Below are positions 1 to 11,935 of a stretch of 64,000 bases of DNA, piece after piece. The translations under genes and the position numbers were made by a program. The stretch spans positions 558,001 through 622,000 of the forward strand of contig PUFA01000287.1 in the NCBI GenBank assembly GCA_003508835.1, written 5' to 3'. The notes under the pieces are model-generated. The model made no database searches, was not told the DNA's origin, and worked only from the letters and a program-made list of their open reading frames with translations. Positions within the stretch are counted from its first letter, which is position 1, and each line of letters opens with the position of its first letter. The stretch comes from Eonycteris spelaea (lineage: Eukaryota; Chordata; Mammalia; Chiroptera; Pteropodidae).

Positions 1-2572
1 CCATCTTTAAGTTCTCCAATATTTGGGAAAGATTTAGAAAGACTTAATGACAATGTGAGGAGAAAATTCTAAGCTGGAAATAGAGTTTTGGACCCAGCTG
101 CCTACTTACGGAGCAAAGTAATAGCCTCCACAGGATTTCCTAGAAATAAGTAATACAGACCAAACAAGGAACCCTAATGCTTAATACCAGATACAGCTGA
201 ACCTGTGAAAGCATTTCAGCCATAAATCAGGACCACAGGATGCAGTGCTTCTCTCCTGAACAAAAGGTGGCTGTATCTTAAGCATAAAAAGTCAAAAGAT
301 CTTAAATTTAGTACATAAAAATCACTTTTCTCTACCTTTAAAGTATTTACAAACTGAATTAAAATGGGCAAAACAGAAAAAGTAATTATGGAAAGAAGAA
401 AGAAAAAATAGAGATTATGACTACTTTTTAAAGATACTTGGGAGAACTTTTAGTATACATGGAAAAATCCTCTAGTAAAATATCAATTCCAGAAGGGACT
501 TATTGCCTGGCATAAGGAGATGTTCTATGAATATTCATTGAATAATTTAATTAATTAATTGACACACAAATGAGCTAATATTGGCAGACCAGCACCACAA
601 AATATTTTCATTCCTTTCTTATATCTAAAACTTACCCAGTTGTTGCTGACATTATGAAGATTTTTGGAGTGAACATGGTATTTTGACCTAATTGTCAGTC
701 TGATTTCAGCCCTTAAATCATTTTTAGATATGACAGACTAGTGCTTCCTTGCCAAGAGTTCCATTTTTTTTCTTTCTTCATGTCCAAGGTACTTACCTTC
801 TTTTTGCCCCATCACCCTTAGGCTTATTTACTTTAAACATTACTTTATTTTACCAACAGGATAATTCTCTCTTTCTCTCTCCCTCTTTTTCTGCCCCCTT
901 CCTCTCTCCCTCACCAGCTGTTGATTAACTAGGATTGGGTCTTTCTTAGTCACATCAGAAAAAAAATAATAATCAATCCATTCACAGATGCATGTGTTTA
1001 TTTGTTGAAATCTCTGGTTTCTCCTGCCAGGGCAAAATCCCCACTCTACTAAATACTTCTTTTAGCTCACCCTGTTCAGAGACAGAGAAAGCCTTCAAGA
1101 GCCAATGAACATTCTAAGGAACCATCCATCTGCCCATGTAAATAAGAGACTGAAAGCTTTTAGAGCAGCCATGAAAAACACCTTAAAACCAACACTTAAA
1201 TACATCTGAAACTGACCTCTCTAAACCCTAAAGCCACTGATTAAAAACATATACAAATAAATCAAGACCATATGTTAGACCTTGACTGTAGTTTTGAATG
1301 TCCTCATTATCATCTGAGAGGTTTCCTGGGGTCCTGCCAATTTATATCCTGCCCATTCAAAGGAAGGCAAACACAGGGCAGGACACATTTGTTTCTGTTA
1401 ATGCTGCTTCTAATGAGATAGTAAGTGAGTGAATGTGATCACTGTAAGTGATATTGCACCTGGTACAAAGTGGCACAACAAAAATGGTGACTCTTTTTCT
1501 CTTTCCCTTACCCATTTAAATACAACTCAATCTCTTCCCTCAAATCTCCTGCTGGAGTATTTTAAATTAATTATATATTATTTGAATTGAAAGTCAATGT
1601 TCTGATAACTTTTGGTTTTCTTTTTGGTTTGGGTGGGGTAGATTTCATGAATAAAATTTAATTAATATAGGCTGGTTAAAAGTTATCTAAATATTAAGAC
1701 AAATATACTACTTAATGATGGGAAGGGAGAAAGAGATTAATGTATCATCATTTCTTTCCTGCTAAAATGCATTAATCTTAAATTTACATTAACACTCCAA
1801 TACCTACAAGCATGGCATCTTTTTCAGTCAAATTTATCTATTTATCTTCCTCAAGTTTTTCCTGGGTTTGTATTGTCTCTGTCTTGAATGATTGGAAACA
1901 TGACAGCTATTTCTATCTTCATGAAAAATGTGGGGAACCTGAGCTTAACTCCATTCTCCACTATATTATTAATAACCCTCTTCTACAGACTGGGTACTGA
2001 ACAAGCCTATATTTTTAAAAGATTCTTAGTATATTTAATTTACTTCTTCATGTTATTTTGGTCCTTCTACTAATTAACCACTAGTTTATAAAACCCCCAA
2101 ACCAGAAACATTATTGAATAAGTCTTTACCTACTAGATCACTTTCCTAAATGGGCATTAGCCAAAGGGTGATATCTGAAGAGTGTGGAGACTGGATAGAA
2201 GAAGCTGCCTGCATTATTCCAACATTCTCTGGTAAATATGAGACATTTTTGAAAAATTGAGCTGATGTCTCCATTTTTTTAACTTAATGTCTGTATACAA
2301 GATGTCTAAACCATCACACTTCAAGCCATATTTCTCTAAAGAAAAGACTACTATGTAACATCTGAGGGAAAACTTAGAAAAGGATAATACAAACTAAAAT
2401 TCTACCACAAATATGGTGAACATTAGAAATCGTTGTCTATTTCAAGTTTTCTTCCTGTTTCTCACAGTTTGTGATATAAGAGACTCTCTGCATATTAACA
2501 TATCATGCAAGTTGCAAGTACTGTTTCATCTGAAGGTGAAACATGCCAGAGCTTTGTTTAAAAAGCAGCTGC
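1..2572. other. No recognised gene or repeat
   Basis: AT-rich sequence with only short chance open frames (about 60 codons, overlapping, no family resemblance). A pyrimidine-rich run lies at about 866-914. I could not assign any part to a repeat family by eye; very old repeats may be present. Confidence 0.5.
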
Positions 2573-3281
2573 ATAAACATGGTGGAGTGAGAGACATTCC
2601 AGATTACTCCCCTTGAAATAACAATAAGCTGAACATCTAAAACTCAGCAAAAAACATTCAACCTGCACACCACAATTTGAGTGTGGGAGCTGCACAAAAA
2701 ATCTACCATAGGTCAAAACACCAAATATTCAAACTTTTAGATAAAGGAAATATGAGCCAAGAATAATGCATCCAGCAAAACTATCCTTTAGCTATGAAGG
2801 AAAAATAAAGACCTATCTAGACATATAAAAATTGAGTGAATTCTCCACTACGAGTCTTGCATTACAGGAAATATTGAAAGGGGTGAGCTCATAAAACAAA
2901 ATGAAAAAATTAATACATAACTATGAGTAAGGCAATTAGCAGGCAGATAGAAGTAGAGGAGTGCAATCCTTACTAAGAACAGGGCATTATAAGCTTATAA
3001 TAATAAGAAGAGAATAACCATAGCAAGATAGTAATGAACCTTCAGTATACTAAGGACAATTTGAGACAAAAATGACAGAAAAGGGGAAGATTCAAAGATC
3101 TAAATTCACAAATGGAAATGGAGATAAGGCACGCGCAGAAAATGAACTACTACATAAATTTATATTTAATTATCTCTACAGATTCATAATGGCAACCACA
3201 CATCAATGATTCAGAATGAAGTGTATAACATAAAATTAGAAGGAGCAGAGGGAAAATCCACAGAACCCAACCGAAATTTAA

Positions 3282-3329
3282 AACACACACACACACACAC
3301 ACACACACCACACACACACACACACACAC
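3282..3329. repeat. (AC)n microsatellite
   Basis: Uninterrupted AC dinucleotides apart from one CC break near 3308. It lies in the inter-ORF part of the surrounding L1, where the related copy has only a short AAACACAAG seed, so it probably expanded after insertion. Confidence 0.95.
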
Positions 3330-5815
3330 TAACAAGAAGCAATGGAAACACTGAGATACCAGAAAGCAAAACATAAAATGGCATAGAAAAATCTCATTTT
3401 TCAATATTCACCCTAAATGTAAATGGACTGAACTCACCAATAAAAAGCCACAGAGTTGCAGAATGAATCAAAAACAAAACCCAATCATATGCTGCCTCTA
3501 GGAGACACATCTCAGCTCCAAAGGCAAATATAGACTCAAAGGGAAAGGGTAGAAAATAATGTTTCAAGTAAATGGCATTCAGAGAGAAGCAGGAGTAGTG
3601 GTACTAATATCAGATGAAATAGACTGCAAAATTAAAAAAGATAAAGAAAGATCCTGAGGAACACTTCATAGTGATAAAGGGAATCATGCACCAAGAAGAC
3701 ATAACAATTATTAATGTCTATGCTCCAATCAGGGAGCCCCAAAATATGTAAAGCAATTACTAACAGAACTAAAGGAAGAAACAGACCAAAACACTATCAT
3801 AGTAGGGGACCTAAATACCCCACTGTTGGATATGGACAGATCATCCAAGCAGAAAATCAATAAGGAAATAACATCTTTAAATGACACATTGACCAACTGG
3901 ACATAATTGACATTTACAGAGCCTTCCATCCTAAAACAGATGCTTATACATTCTTCTCTAGTATACATGAAAATTCTCAAGAATCACCACATGCTGGGAA
4001 CTGAGAGAGCCTCAACAAAAAAAGAGGGTTGAAATCATATCGCCATATTCTTTGACCATAATGCTTTGAAACTAGAGATCAACTGGAGAAAGAAATCAGG
4101 AAAACCACAAATACATGAGGATTAAACAACATTACTGAAAAATAACTGGGTCAGAGAAGAATAAAAAAGAGATCAAGAGGTACATAGAAGCTAATGATAA
4201 TGATACTACAACATTTCAAAACTTTTTGGACATGGCAAAAGTTGTAATAAGAGAAAAGTTCATATGATGACAGGATTATCTCCAAAAACAAAAATGAGTC
4301 CAAATAAACAACCTAATGCTTCATCTTAAAAAACTAGAAAAGGAAGAACAAATGAAGCCTAACATCAGCAGAAGGAAAGAAATAATCAATCAGAGCAAAA
4401 ATAAAATAAATTAAAAACAAAACAAACAATAGAAAAAATAAATGCAACAAAGAGCCAGTTCTTTCAGAAGGTTAACAAAATTGACAAACCTTGGCTAGAC
4501 TCACTAAAGAAAAAGAGAAAGGACACAAATAAAATCAGAGATGAAAGAGGAGAAATTATGACTGACATCGCAGAAATACAAAGGATCATATATAAAATAC
4601 CATGAAAAAGTTTAAAACACCAATTTAATAACCTAGAAAAAATAGACGAGTACTTAGAAAAAATACAGCCTTCCTAGACCGAATCAAGAAGATCTAGAAA
4701 ATTTAAATAGATCGATCAGCAGTATGGAAATTGAAAAATCATCAAACCCTACCAAAAAGTCCAGGGCCGGACAACTTCACCAGTGAATTCTACCAAACAG
4801 TCAAAGATTTGATACCTATTCTCCTCAAACTCTTCCAAAATAAATCAAAGAGGAGACAATACTTCCCAACTCATTTCATGAGGGCAATATTACCCTGACA
4901 CCAAAACCTAGTAGAGATAACACAAAAAAAGAAAGCTGCACACCAATATCTCTCATAAAAACACCAATGTAAAAATGCTAAATAAGATACTAATGAACCG
5001 AATACAGCACAATATTAAAGATTATAAACAATAAAGTGGGTTTCATCCCAGGGGTACAGGGAAGGTTCAACATACGCAAATCAATGAATGTATATCATAT
5101 AAACAAATTAAAAAATAAGAGACATATGATCATATCAATTGATGCAGAAAAGCCTTTGACAAGATACAGCATCCATTTATGATTGCAACACTTAACAAAG
5201 TCAGTATAGAAGGAAAGTAACTTAAGATAATAAAGGCCATATGTGACAAACCCTTAGTCAACATTATACTGAATGGTTAAAAACTAAAAACCTTCCTGTA
5301 AGGCCAAGCTGTCCACATCACCACTGTTATTCAACATAACATTGGAGGTCCTAGCTAGTGCAATCAGGCAAGAGAAAGATATATAAAGTATCCAAATAGG
5401 AAAGGAAGAAGTCAAACTCTCCTATTTGTGGATGAAATGATTCTCTAGCTATATAGAAAACCCTAAAGATCCACAAAAACACTACTAGAAACAATAAACA
5501 AATTCAGTAAGGTTTCTAGATGCAAAAGCAATGTTCAAAAATCCATTGCATTCCTATACTCTAATAATGATGTCAGAAAGAGAAGTGGAAAAAATACTTC
5601 ATCTTGCAATTGAAACAAAAATAATACAATACCTAAAAATAGTCTAATGAAACATGTGAAGGACCTATATAATAAAAACTATAAGACCTTATTAAAAGAA
5701 ATCAAAGAAAAATACAAAGAAAAAGATATTCCATAAAAGAATCAACATAGTTAAATGATCATATTACTTTAAGCATTATACAGATTTACTACAATCCCCA
5801 TCAAAATCCCTTCGT

Positions 5816-6820
5816 ATTTTTTTAATTTTTTTAATTTTCTTTATTTTTTAAATGCCAGTTTATCTTTCATTATACATATACATAATTTTTTAATTAATTA
5901 ATTTGGTTTTTATGGTGATATTGCTTAACAAAATCCAATAAGTTTCAGCTATACATTTTAACAGTAAGTTATATTATATTTACAGTGTGTTCACCTACCA
6001 TAGTTAGATTTCTTTCTGTCACCACATATTAGATTCCTTTTATCCCATTTACCTCGCTGCTCTCCTCTTCCTCCCACTCTCTGGTAACCACCAGTCTATT
6101 GTCCATGCCCATGAGTCTCTGTTTCTCTCTATCCTGTTTATTTGTTGTTTTTAGGTTTATATCCCATATTTAAGTGATGTCATGTTTTCTACTTTTTCTC
6201 TCTGGCTTATTTCACTTAGCATAACTATCTCAACATCCATCCATATTGTCACAAATGGCAGTATTTCATCTCTTCTGATGGCCGAGCAATATTCCATTGT
6301 ATATATGTACCACAGCTTCTGTAGCCAATCATCTATTGTGGGATACTTTGTTGCTTCCATGTCCTGGACACAGTGAACAATGCTGCTTTGAACATCGGAA
6401 TGCAAACTTCTTTTCGGATATGAGTTTTCAAGTCTTTGGGGTAAATACCCAGTAGAGGGATTGCTGGATTGTATGGTAGATCAATTCTTAGTTTTTGAGG
6501 ACGCTCCATACTGTTTTCCATAGTAGTTGTACCAATTTGCAGTCCCACCAGCATCGGATGAGGGTTCCTTTTTCTCTGTAGTCTCTCCAACATTTGTTAG
6601 TACTTGTCATGTTGATTATAGCTTTTCTAACAAATACTTTGAAACTAGAGATCAACTGTTAAAAGAAAGCGGAAAGAAACAAATAAATGGAGATAAACAA
6701 CATACTACTAAAGAACAACTGCTCAGAGAAGAAAAAGAGAGAGAGATCAAGAGATACATAGAAAAAATGATAATGATAATAACAACATATCAAACTTTTG
6801 GGAAATGGCAAAAGCCGTCA
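5816..6820 (-). mobile_element. Nested antisense L1 3' end with 5' inversion
   Basis: A T-rich run (about 5818-5850) is the reversed tail of an L1. Bases 5850-6630 are the antisense L1 3'UTR and ORF2 C-terminus. At about 6630 orientation switches, and 6630-6820 is a sense-strand piece of the ORF2 endonuclease region (TTTGAAACTAGAGATCAACT). The host L1 then resumes where it stopped at 5815. An antisense 3' part joined to an oppositely oriented upstream part is the layout expected of twin priming. No clean target-site duplication was found. Confidence 0.75.
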
Positions 6821-7875
6821 ACATTTTTTAAAGAAATAGAACAAAAAATCATCAGATTTCTATAAAAACACAAAAGACAACAATCGCCATACCCATCCTA
6901 ACGAAAAAGTACAAGCCTGGAGGCATCACTCTGACTGACTTCAGATTGTACAAAGTGACAGTAATCAAAATGGCATAGTAGAAAAACATTGGCAGAAAAA
7001 CAGACACACAGACCAGTAGAACAGAATTGGGAATCCAGAAGTAAGCCTGGATATTTACACAGGCAAATAATTTTTGGATTAAAAAAAAAAAAAAAAAAAA
7101 AAAGCCCAAAACATACAGTGCAGAAAGGAGAGCCTCTTCAATAAATGGTGCTGGGAAAACTGGAAAACCATCTGAAAAACAATGAAACCAGACCATTGTC
7201 TGACACCGCATACCAAAATTAAATCAAAAATAGACTAAGACCTGAATATAAGGTCTGAAACAATAAATTGCATAAAAGAAAACAGCAGTTAAACTCAGAA
7301 CTGTGGACTTAAAGAGTATTTTATGAATTTGACCTCAAGGGCAGGGAAAATAAAGCTAAAATAAAATGAATGGACTACATCAAAATAAAAAAGCTTCTGC
7401 TCAGCAAAAGAATTGTCAACAAGTAAAGAGACAACTATCTGAATGGAAAAATATATTTGCAAGCAAAACCTTCGATAAAGGCCTGATATCCAAAATACAA
7501 AGAACTCATACAACTCAATAACAAAAACAAAACAATCCAGATGAAAATATGGGCAGAGGACCTGAACAGACACTTTTCCCAAGAAGACATACAAATGGGG
7601 AACAAATGTATGAAAAGATGCTAATCATCGCTAACTATTAAGACAATGCAAATCAAAACCACAATGAGATACCATCTCACACCTGTTAGAATAACTATAA
7701 TCAATAGGACAAGTAATAACAAATGTTGAGAGAGGTTACAGAGAATCCCACTGCTGGTGGGACTGCAAATTGGTACAGCCACTATGGAAAACAGTATGAA
7801 AGTTCCTCAAAAAACTAAGAATTGATCTACCATATGCTCTAGCAATCCCTCTACTGGATATTTACCCCCAAAGAC

Positions 7876-8130
7876 TTGAAAACCCATATCAAAAATGATA
7901 TATGCACACCGATGTTCATAGCAGCATTATTCACAGTGGCCAGGGTATGGAAGCAACTGAAGTGTCCCATGATAGATGATTGGCTAAAGAAGTTGTGCTA
8001 CATGTATACAATGGGATATTACTCAGCCATCAGAAGAGATGAAATACTGCCATTTGCAACAACATGGATGAACCTCGAAATAATCATGCTAAGTGAAATA
8101 AGCCAGACAGAAAAAGTAGAAAACACATGA
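7876..8130 (+). pseudogene. L1 ORF2 C-terminal relic (84 codons open)
   Basis: The longest clean sense frame in this L1. It shows the ORF2p C-terminal pattern, with motifs such as MIDDWLKK, YYSAIRRDEI and MLSEISQTEK. It represents only the last part of a protein normally near 1,270 residues, with no catalytic residues, and is a remnant rather than a gene. The same motifs recur in decayed form in the L1 copies at 6.2 kb (antisense) and 13.7 kb. Confidence 0.8.
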
Positions 8131-8435
8131 TATCACATATGTGGGATATAAACCTAAAAACAACAAACAAACAAGACAGAGAACAGAGACTCATGGACAT
8201 GGACAGTAGACTAGTGTTATTAAAGGGTAGTAGGGAGGGAGAGGAAGGAGGTAGATGGGGTAAAAGGGGTCAAATATGTGGTGACAGAAAGAAATCTAAC
8301 TATGGAGATGAACACACAATGCACTATATATATGCCTTACTGTTAAATTGTACACCTGAAACTCATTGGATTTCTTTGATCAATGTCCCATAAAAAATTA
8401 ATCAATTTTAAAAAAATAATAAATAAATAATTGTT

Positions 8436-9950
8436 TGTAAGAAAAAAACATATCATACACACAGTCTTTAAGCCTATATCTTCTAAAGGAAACCCATTTT
8501 AATTAAACATCATTTAAACAAGACATTCTGCCAATTTATTGTTCCTCCTTTTTCAAGAGAGTGATTGTTGTGGAAATCATGGATATTTGAACAGAAGTCA
8601 CCTTAAGCAGAATCTGGACTAGCACTTATGTTTTACCCCTTTACTTACAAAACAGTTTCAGATAAAATTTTACCTTTTATAATAAGCAAAGTCTCGATAC
8701 AAATTCGTATGTTTTTATTTTTATTTTTTGTAATAGGTGGCTCCACATAGGTAAATTTCTTAAAATTCTTGGTGTAGTTCAGGATAATAATGTTAACGAG
8801 TTTAGAAGAATAGGCTTCAGTCTGTTTTTTAAATTAGTTTTTCACAACTATCCTTAAATACAACATTAAAAAAAAAAGAATATGTAATGTTATAATGTAA
8901 CGGAAGAAACAGTAATAAGATTTAAAAAATTTTTGTTCAGGACCTCCATTATATTTATTTAGAAGAAAGTGTCAAAGCCAAAATAAATAATGAATTTTGC
9001 TGTTAATAATCGTCTAACAAAAGGCTGTGAGGAAGTTGCTCCACATAGGAAAAGTAAAGGATCTGAGGTTCTCAGTAAAAAATCTGGATACAATGTAAAG
9101 GAACCCATTAAGAAAGGACACAGAAGGACCAAAAAGAGCATTATGAAGAACACCAGTGGTATTGTGATGGAGGTGAGAGTTTGGAGAACATAAAAATATT
9201 TAATAGGGGAGGTTGTGGTACACAATAAGTGTCATCCTCTGCTCTTCCAGAATTTTCATGTAAACCTACACTGCTCCATTAATATTTCATTTGAGTGAAT
9301 TTGAAATGAGAAAACATGAAAAGGTTCCAGCTAGCTTTATAAAGGAGAAAAAATCTACCTTTGTGAATATGGAAACCTGAAGTTGAGAATAAAGCTTTGA
9401 TGTGGGTTATAGTGAAATGAAAATTCATCAGTTATAAATCTATTATCAACTGTAATATCTTCTGTTTGATCCATTAATTGATCCTTATTGTATACTTTCT
9501 TTATTAATGTTTAAACTTTTCCATAGGCTACACATGTAGCTGAGAAAACTAAATCCTGTAATGCTAGATGTGTTCCTAAGAGTGGTGGTCACATACTATG
9601 ACCTACAATAGACCGAATCTTTAGAAAGGTGGTGTAGAATGATCTAGCAATTTTGGCATTTTCTCACCTAGAACTAAGTTGGGTTAAATAATGTCTTGGG
9701 CTCGCATGTGTTTAATTAACATATACTTTTGGAAGGACTTTCTGTCCTGTTACAAAACGCAATGAAGTATGAAATGTATTTCCATTGTACACAGTTCTCT
9801 CAGTCACAGATTTAAAAAAAAAAAAAATTTCATCAAATCTGTTGATATTGCTTTGCCATATAAAAGTTGTTTTTCAACCAAGCCAATTCAAAAAAGACTG
9901 GACAGCTCACTTTTTTTCCAAATATATGTCTAAACAATTATTTATATATA
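8436..9950. other. No recognised gene or repeat
   Basis: AT-rich single-copy-looking sequence. Two overlapping open frames on opposite strands near 8959-9225 (67 and 88 codons) mirror each other and resemble nothing I know. Confidence 0.5.
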
Positions 9951-9954
9951 TATG

Positions 9955-10310
9955 TATGTATTTTATTCTTTTTAATTTTAATTAGTTTCATGTTACCGTA
10001 CATTGGTTAGATATACTATATAGTTCATAAAACGTCCTCCCCAATTGTGCCTCCCTCCCCTAACCCTCCACCTAGCCAACGTATTAATGTTAGCTGCTTT
10101 CCCTATGGCCTTGCTTCCCATCCCTGTGACCATCCATCAACTACTAATTGTACTTCTTTAACCCTTCATTCCATTCTCCCAGCCCCTCAAACTTCCCTCC
10201 CCTCTGCAGTCATAAATTGTCTACTATATTTGTGAGTCTGTTTTTTATTAGTTTGTTCTCTTTATTCCTTAGATTCTGCATATAAGTGAAATCATATATG
10301 TGTTTATCTT
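9955..10310 (-). mobile_element. L1 3' end fragment, antisense
   Basis: A T/A-rich stretch (about 9925-9985) is followed by the antisense L1 3'UTR: a run of short cytosine-rich blocks, then TTAGATTCTGCATATAAGTG and the last part of ORF2. It ends abruptly near 10310, so it is a short 5'-truncated copy. Confidence 0.75.
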
Positions 10311-10689
10311 TTATATCCAAAAATTACTAAAAAATTTCAAGACATTAATTACTCTACGGGAAGAGTATGAATTTTCATAAATAATGAATTAAATAAGTCT
10401 ATATTTCAGATTTAGCAAACATTAAAATATGTTCATTAAAATTATTCATATTTTCAATTTTGGGGTTGTTCTTTCTCTGAATATACATCCAGAAATTAAG
10501 TGAAACTTAAAAATTGTTTTCCATTAAGAAACAAAAATATTCAGTTGATTTTAAATGCTAACTACACATAATCTTTCATAGTTACTGACATAATTAAGTT
10601 TTAATTAATTATTAAGGAAATAACATAATAAACTCAGTTGTCAGGTAATTATTTTTCTCAGAATAAAATACAGATTTAAACGATACTTT

Positions 10690-10845
10690 TTCTTACTGGG
10701 TACCTATCATGCATTATGAACCCTGATAGGTGTTTTCATAATTATTAATTTAATCTTCAAAAGGACCCTAGAAGCTACTTATTCTCATTTTACAGATGAG
10801 GTCATTGAGATGCAGAGATGTTGAGTAACTTGGCTGTCAGCACTG
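10690..10845 (-). mobile_element. MIR SINE remnant
   Basis: CATTTTACAGATGAGG followed by GAGATGCAGAGATGTTGAGTA is the core of a mammalian-wide MIR in reverse orientation. The upstream part (TAATTTAATCTTCAAAAGGA) also fits. Diverged, as expected for an ancient SINE. Confidence 0.65.
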
Positions 10846-10867
10846 AGCTGATTGGGAAGAAGGTTTT

Positions 10868-11295
10868 GGTGGTGAGATGCCCAATGAAAGAATGCACAAG
10901 GGGCCGGCATGAGAATGAAATGGCAGGCACCAACTTTATTATGGGGAGGGCACTTCTGTTGAGGGGAATGCAGTTCTATTGGGGGAAGTGCACTTCTGCT
11001 TCTGCTTTCTGCTTCCCTTCTTGTTCTCCCTTCTTGCTCCCTGGGACCACATGGGCTCCAGGATATCAGAGTACAATATAGGCATTCAGTCACACATGTG
11101 TGTTACAATAAGCTGAATTATGTTACACATTTTAGGCGAAGGTGCCGTACTACACTAATGTACCATTCTATATCTGGGGTCTTATTCCTAGCCACAACCT
11201 GGGTTACAGCTAGACCTGGACTAGCCAGGCCTGGCCAAACATCTAGCTAAACATCACATCACAAGTAATAGGGCACCACTGGATTCCATCATTTC
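10868..11295 (-). mobile_element. Possible solo LTR, antisense
   Basis: GC content rises against the flanks. On the minus strand there is an AATAAA signal (10935-10940) followed by a short downstream part, and about 350 bp upstream with no reading frame, which is LTR-like. Candidate TG/CA ends exist near 10870 and 11278, but I found no matching target-site duplication. Family unknown. Confidence 0.35.
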
Positions 11296-11299
11296 TACC

Positions 11300-11932
11300 T
11301 CCAAAACTCATAGTCTTCCAATGTATCAGCTTTGAGGTTTAGTTCATTGTTTAAACAATCAAGTTTTAAAACTAGTCTAATGAACTTAGAAATATATTGT
11401 TCTGTTTTAAGAAAGTACTGTAACATTTGCATCTTTAAGATGTAGCTTAGATGAAGAAAGACCTGGAATATTGAAACAGAGAAGTGGTCAGGTTTATAAG
11501 TGCGTTGGAGTTAATAGAAAAAATATGTAAAAACACATAAAAAATGCAAAACTTTTTTTATTGCAAGTTAATAATCAAGATAACATGCAAAATGATTGGC
11601 TCTTTGAGTGTGTCTAGCATCTCTGTAAATCTCCCATTTCAGTGACTCATTTTTTTTTTTCAAAGTGTGTATTTTTGTTAACAGTCTTCTTGGAAAAATT
11701 TTCTAAAAGTATGTCTCAAGATCAAACTAAAAATCACTTGCATTAATCAGTTTTAAAAAGTTAATAGGATTTAAATAAAATTAACTCTTCATAAAAGGGC
11801 TGCTTTAAGTTAAAAGGTGCTCCTAAGTCTAATGGACTTGAGCTGCATTTGTTTCTTATGCTATTAACATGCCTTTCTTGTGCATACACACACTCAGATA
11901 CCTCTCCCTTTAATTGTTTTTTACCTTCTTCT
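11300..11932. other. No recognised gene or repeat
   Basis: AT-rich sequence without recognisable coding or repeat signature. Confidence 0.45.
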
Positions 11933-11935
11933 TTT

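Larger units (their letters stand above)
2575..8435 (+). mobile_element. L1 LINE, 5' end to 3' tail, ORF1 deleted, interrupted
   Basis: The start (GTGGAGTGAGAGAC, then a leader matching the L1 at 14.2 kb) is an L1 5'UTR beginning. At about 2722-2735 the leader jumps to the end of ORF1, so some 1.35 kb is missing relative to that second L1. From about 3400 the sequence follows ORF2: endonuclease region (about 3480-4200), then reverse transcriptase to about 5815. A foreign block sits at 5816-6820, after which ORF2 resumes at the next L1 position and continues through the C-terminal part to an A-rich tail near 8400-8435. Frames are broken throughout, so the copy is dead. I saw no convincing target-site duplication. 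Confidence 0.85.

Noticed and set aside
3282..3329. CRISPR-like or regularly spaced repeat array
   Set aside because: Simple AC dinucleotides without spacers; the same applies to 19979, 39179 and 42361. The host is a mammal.
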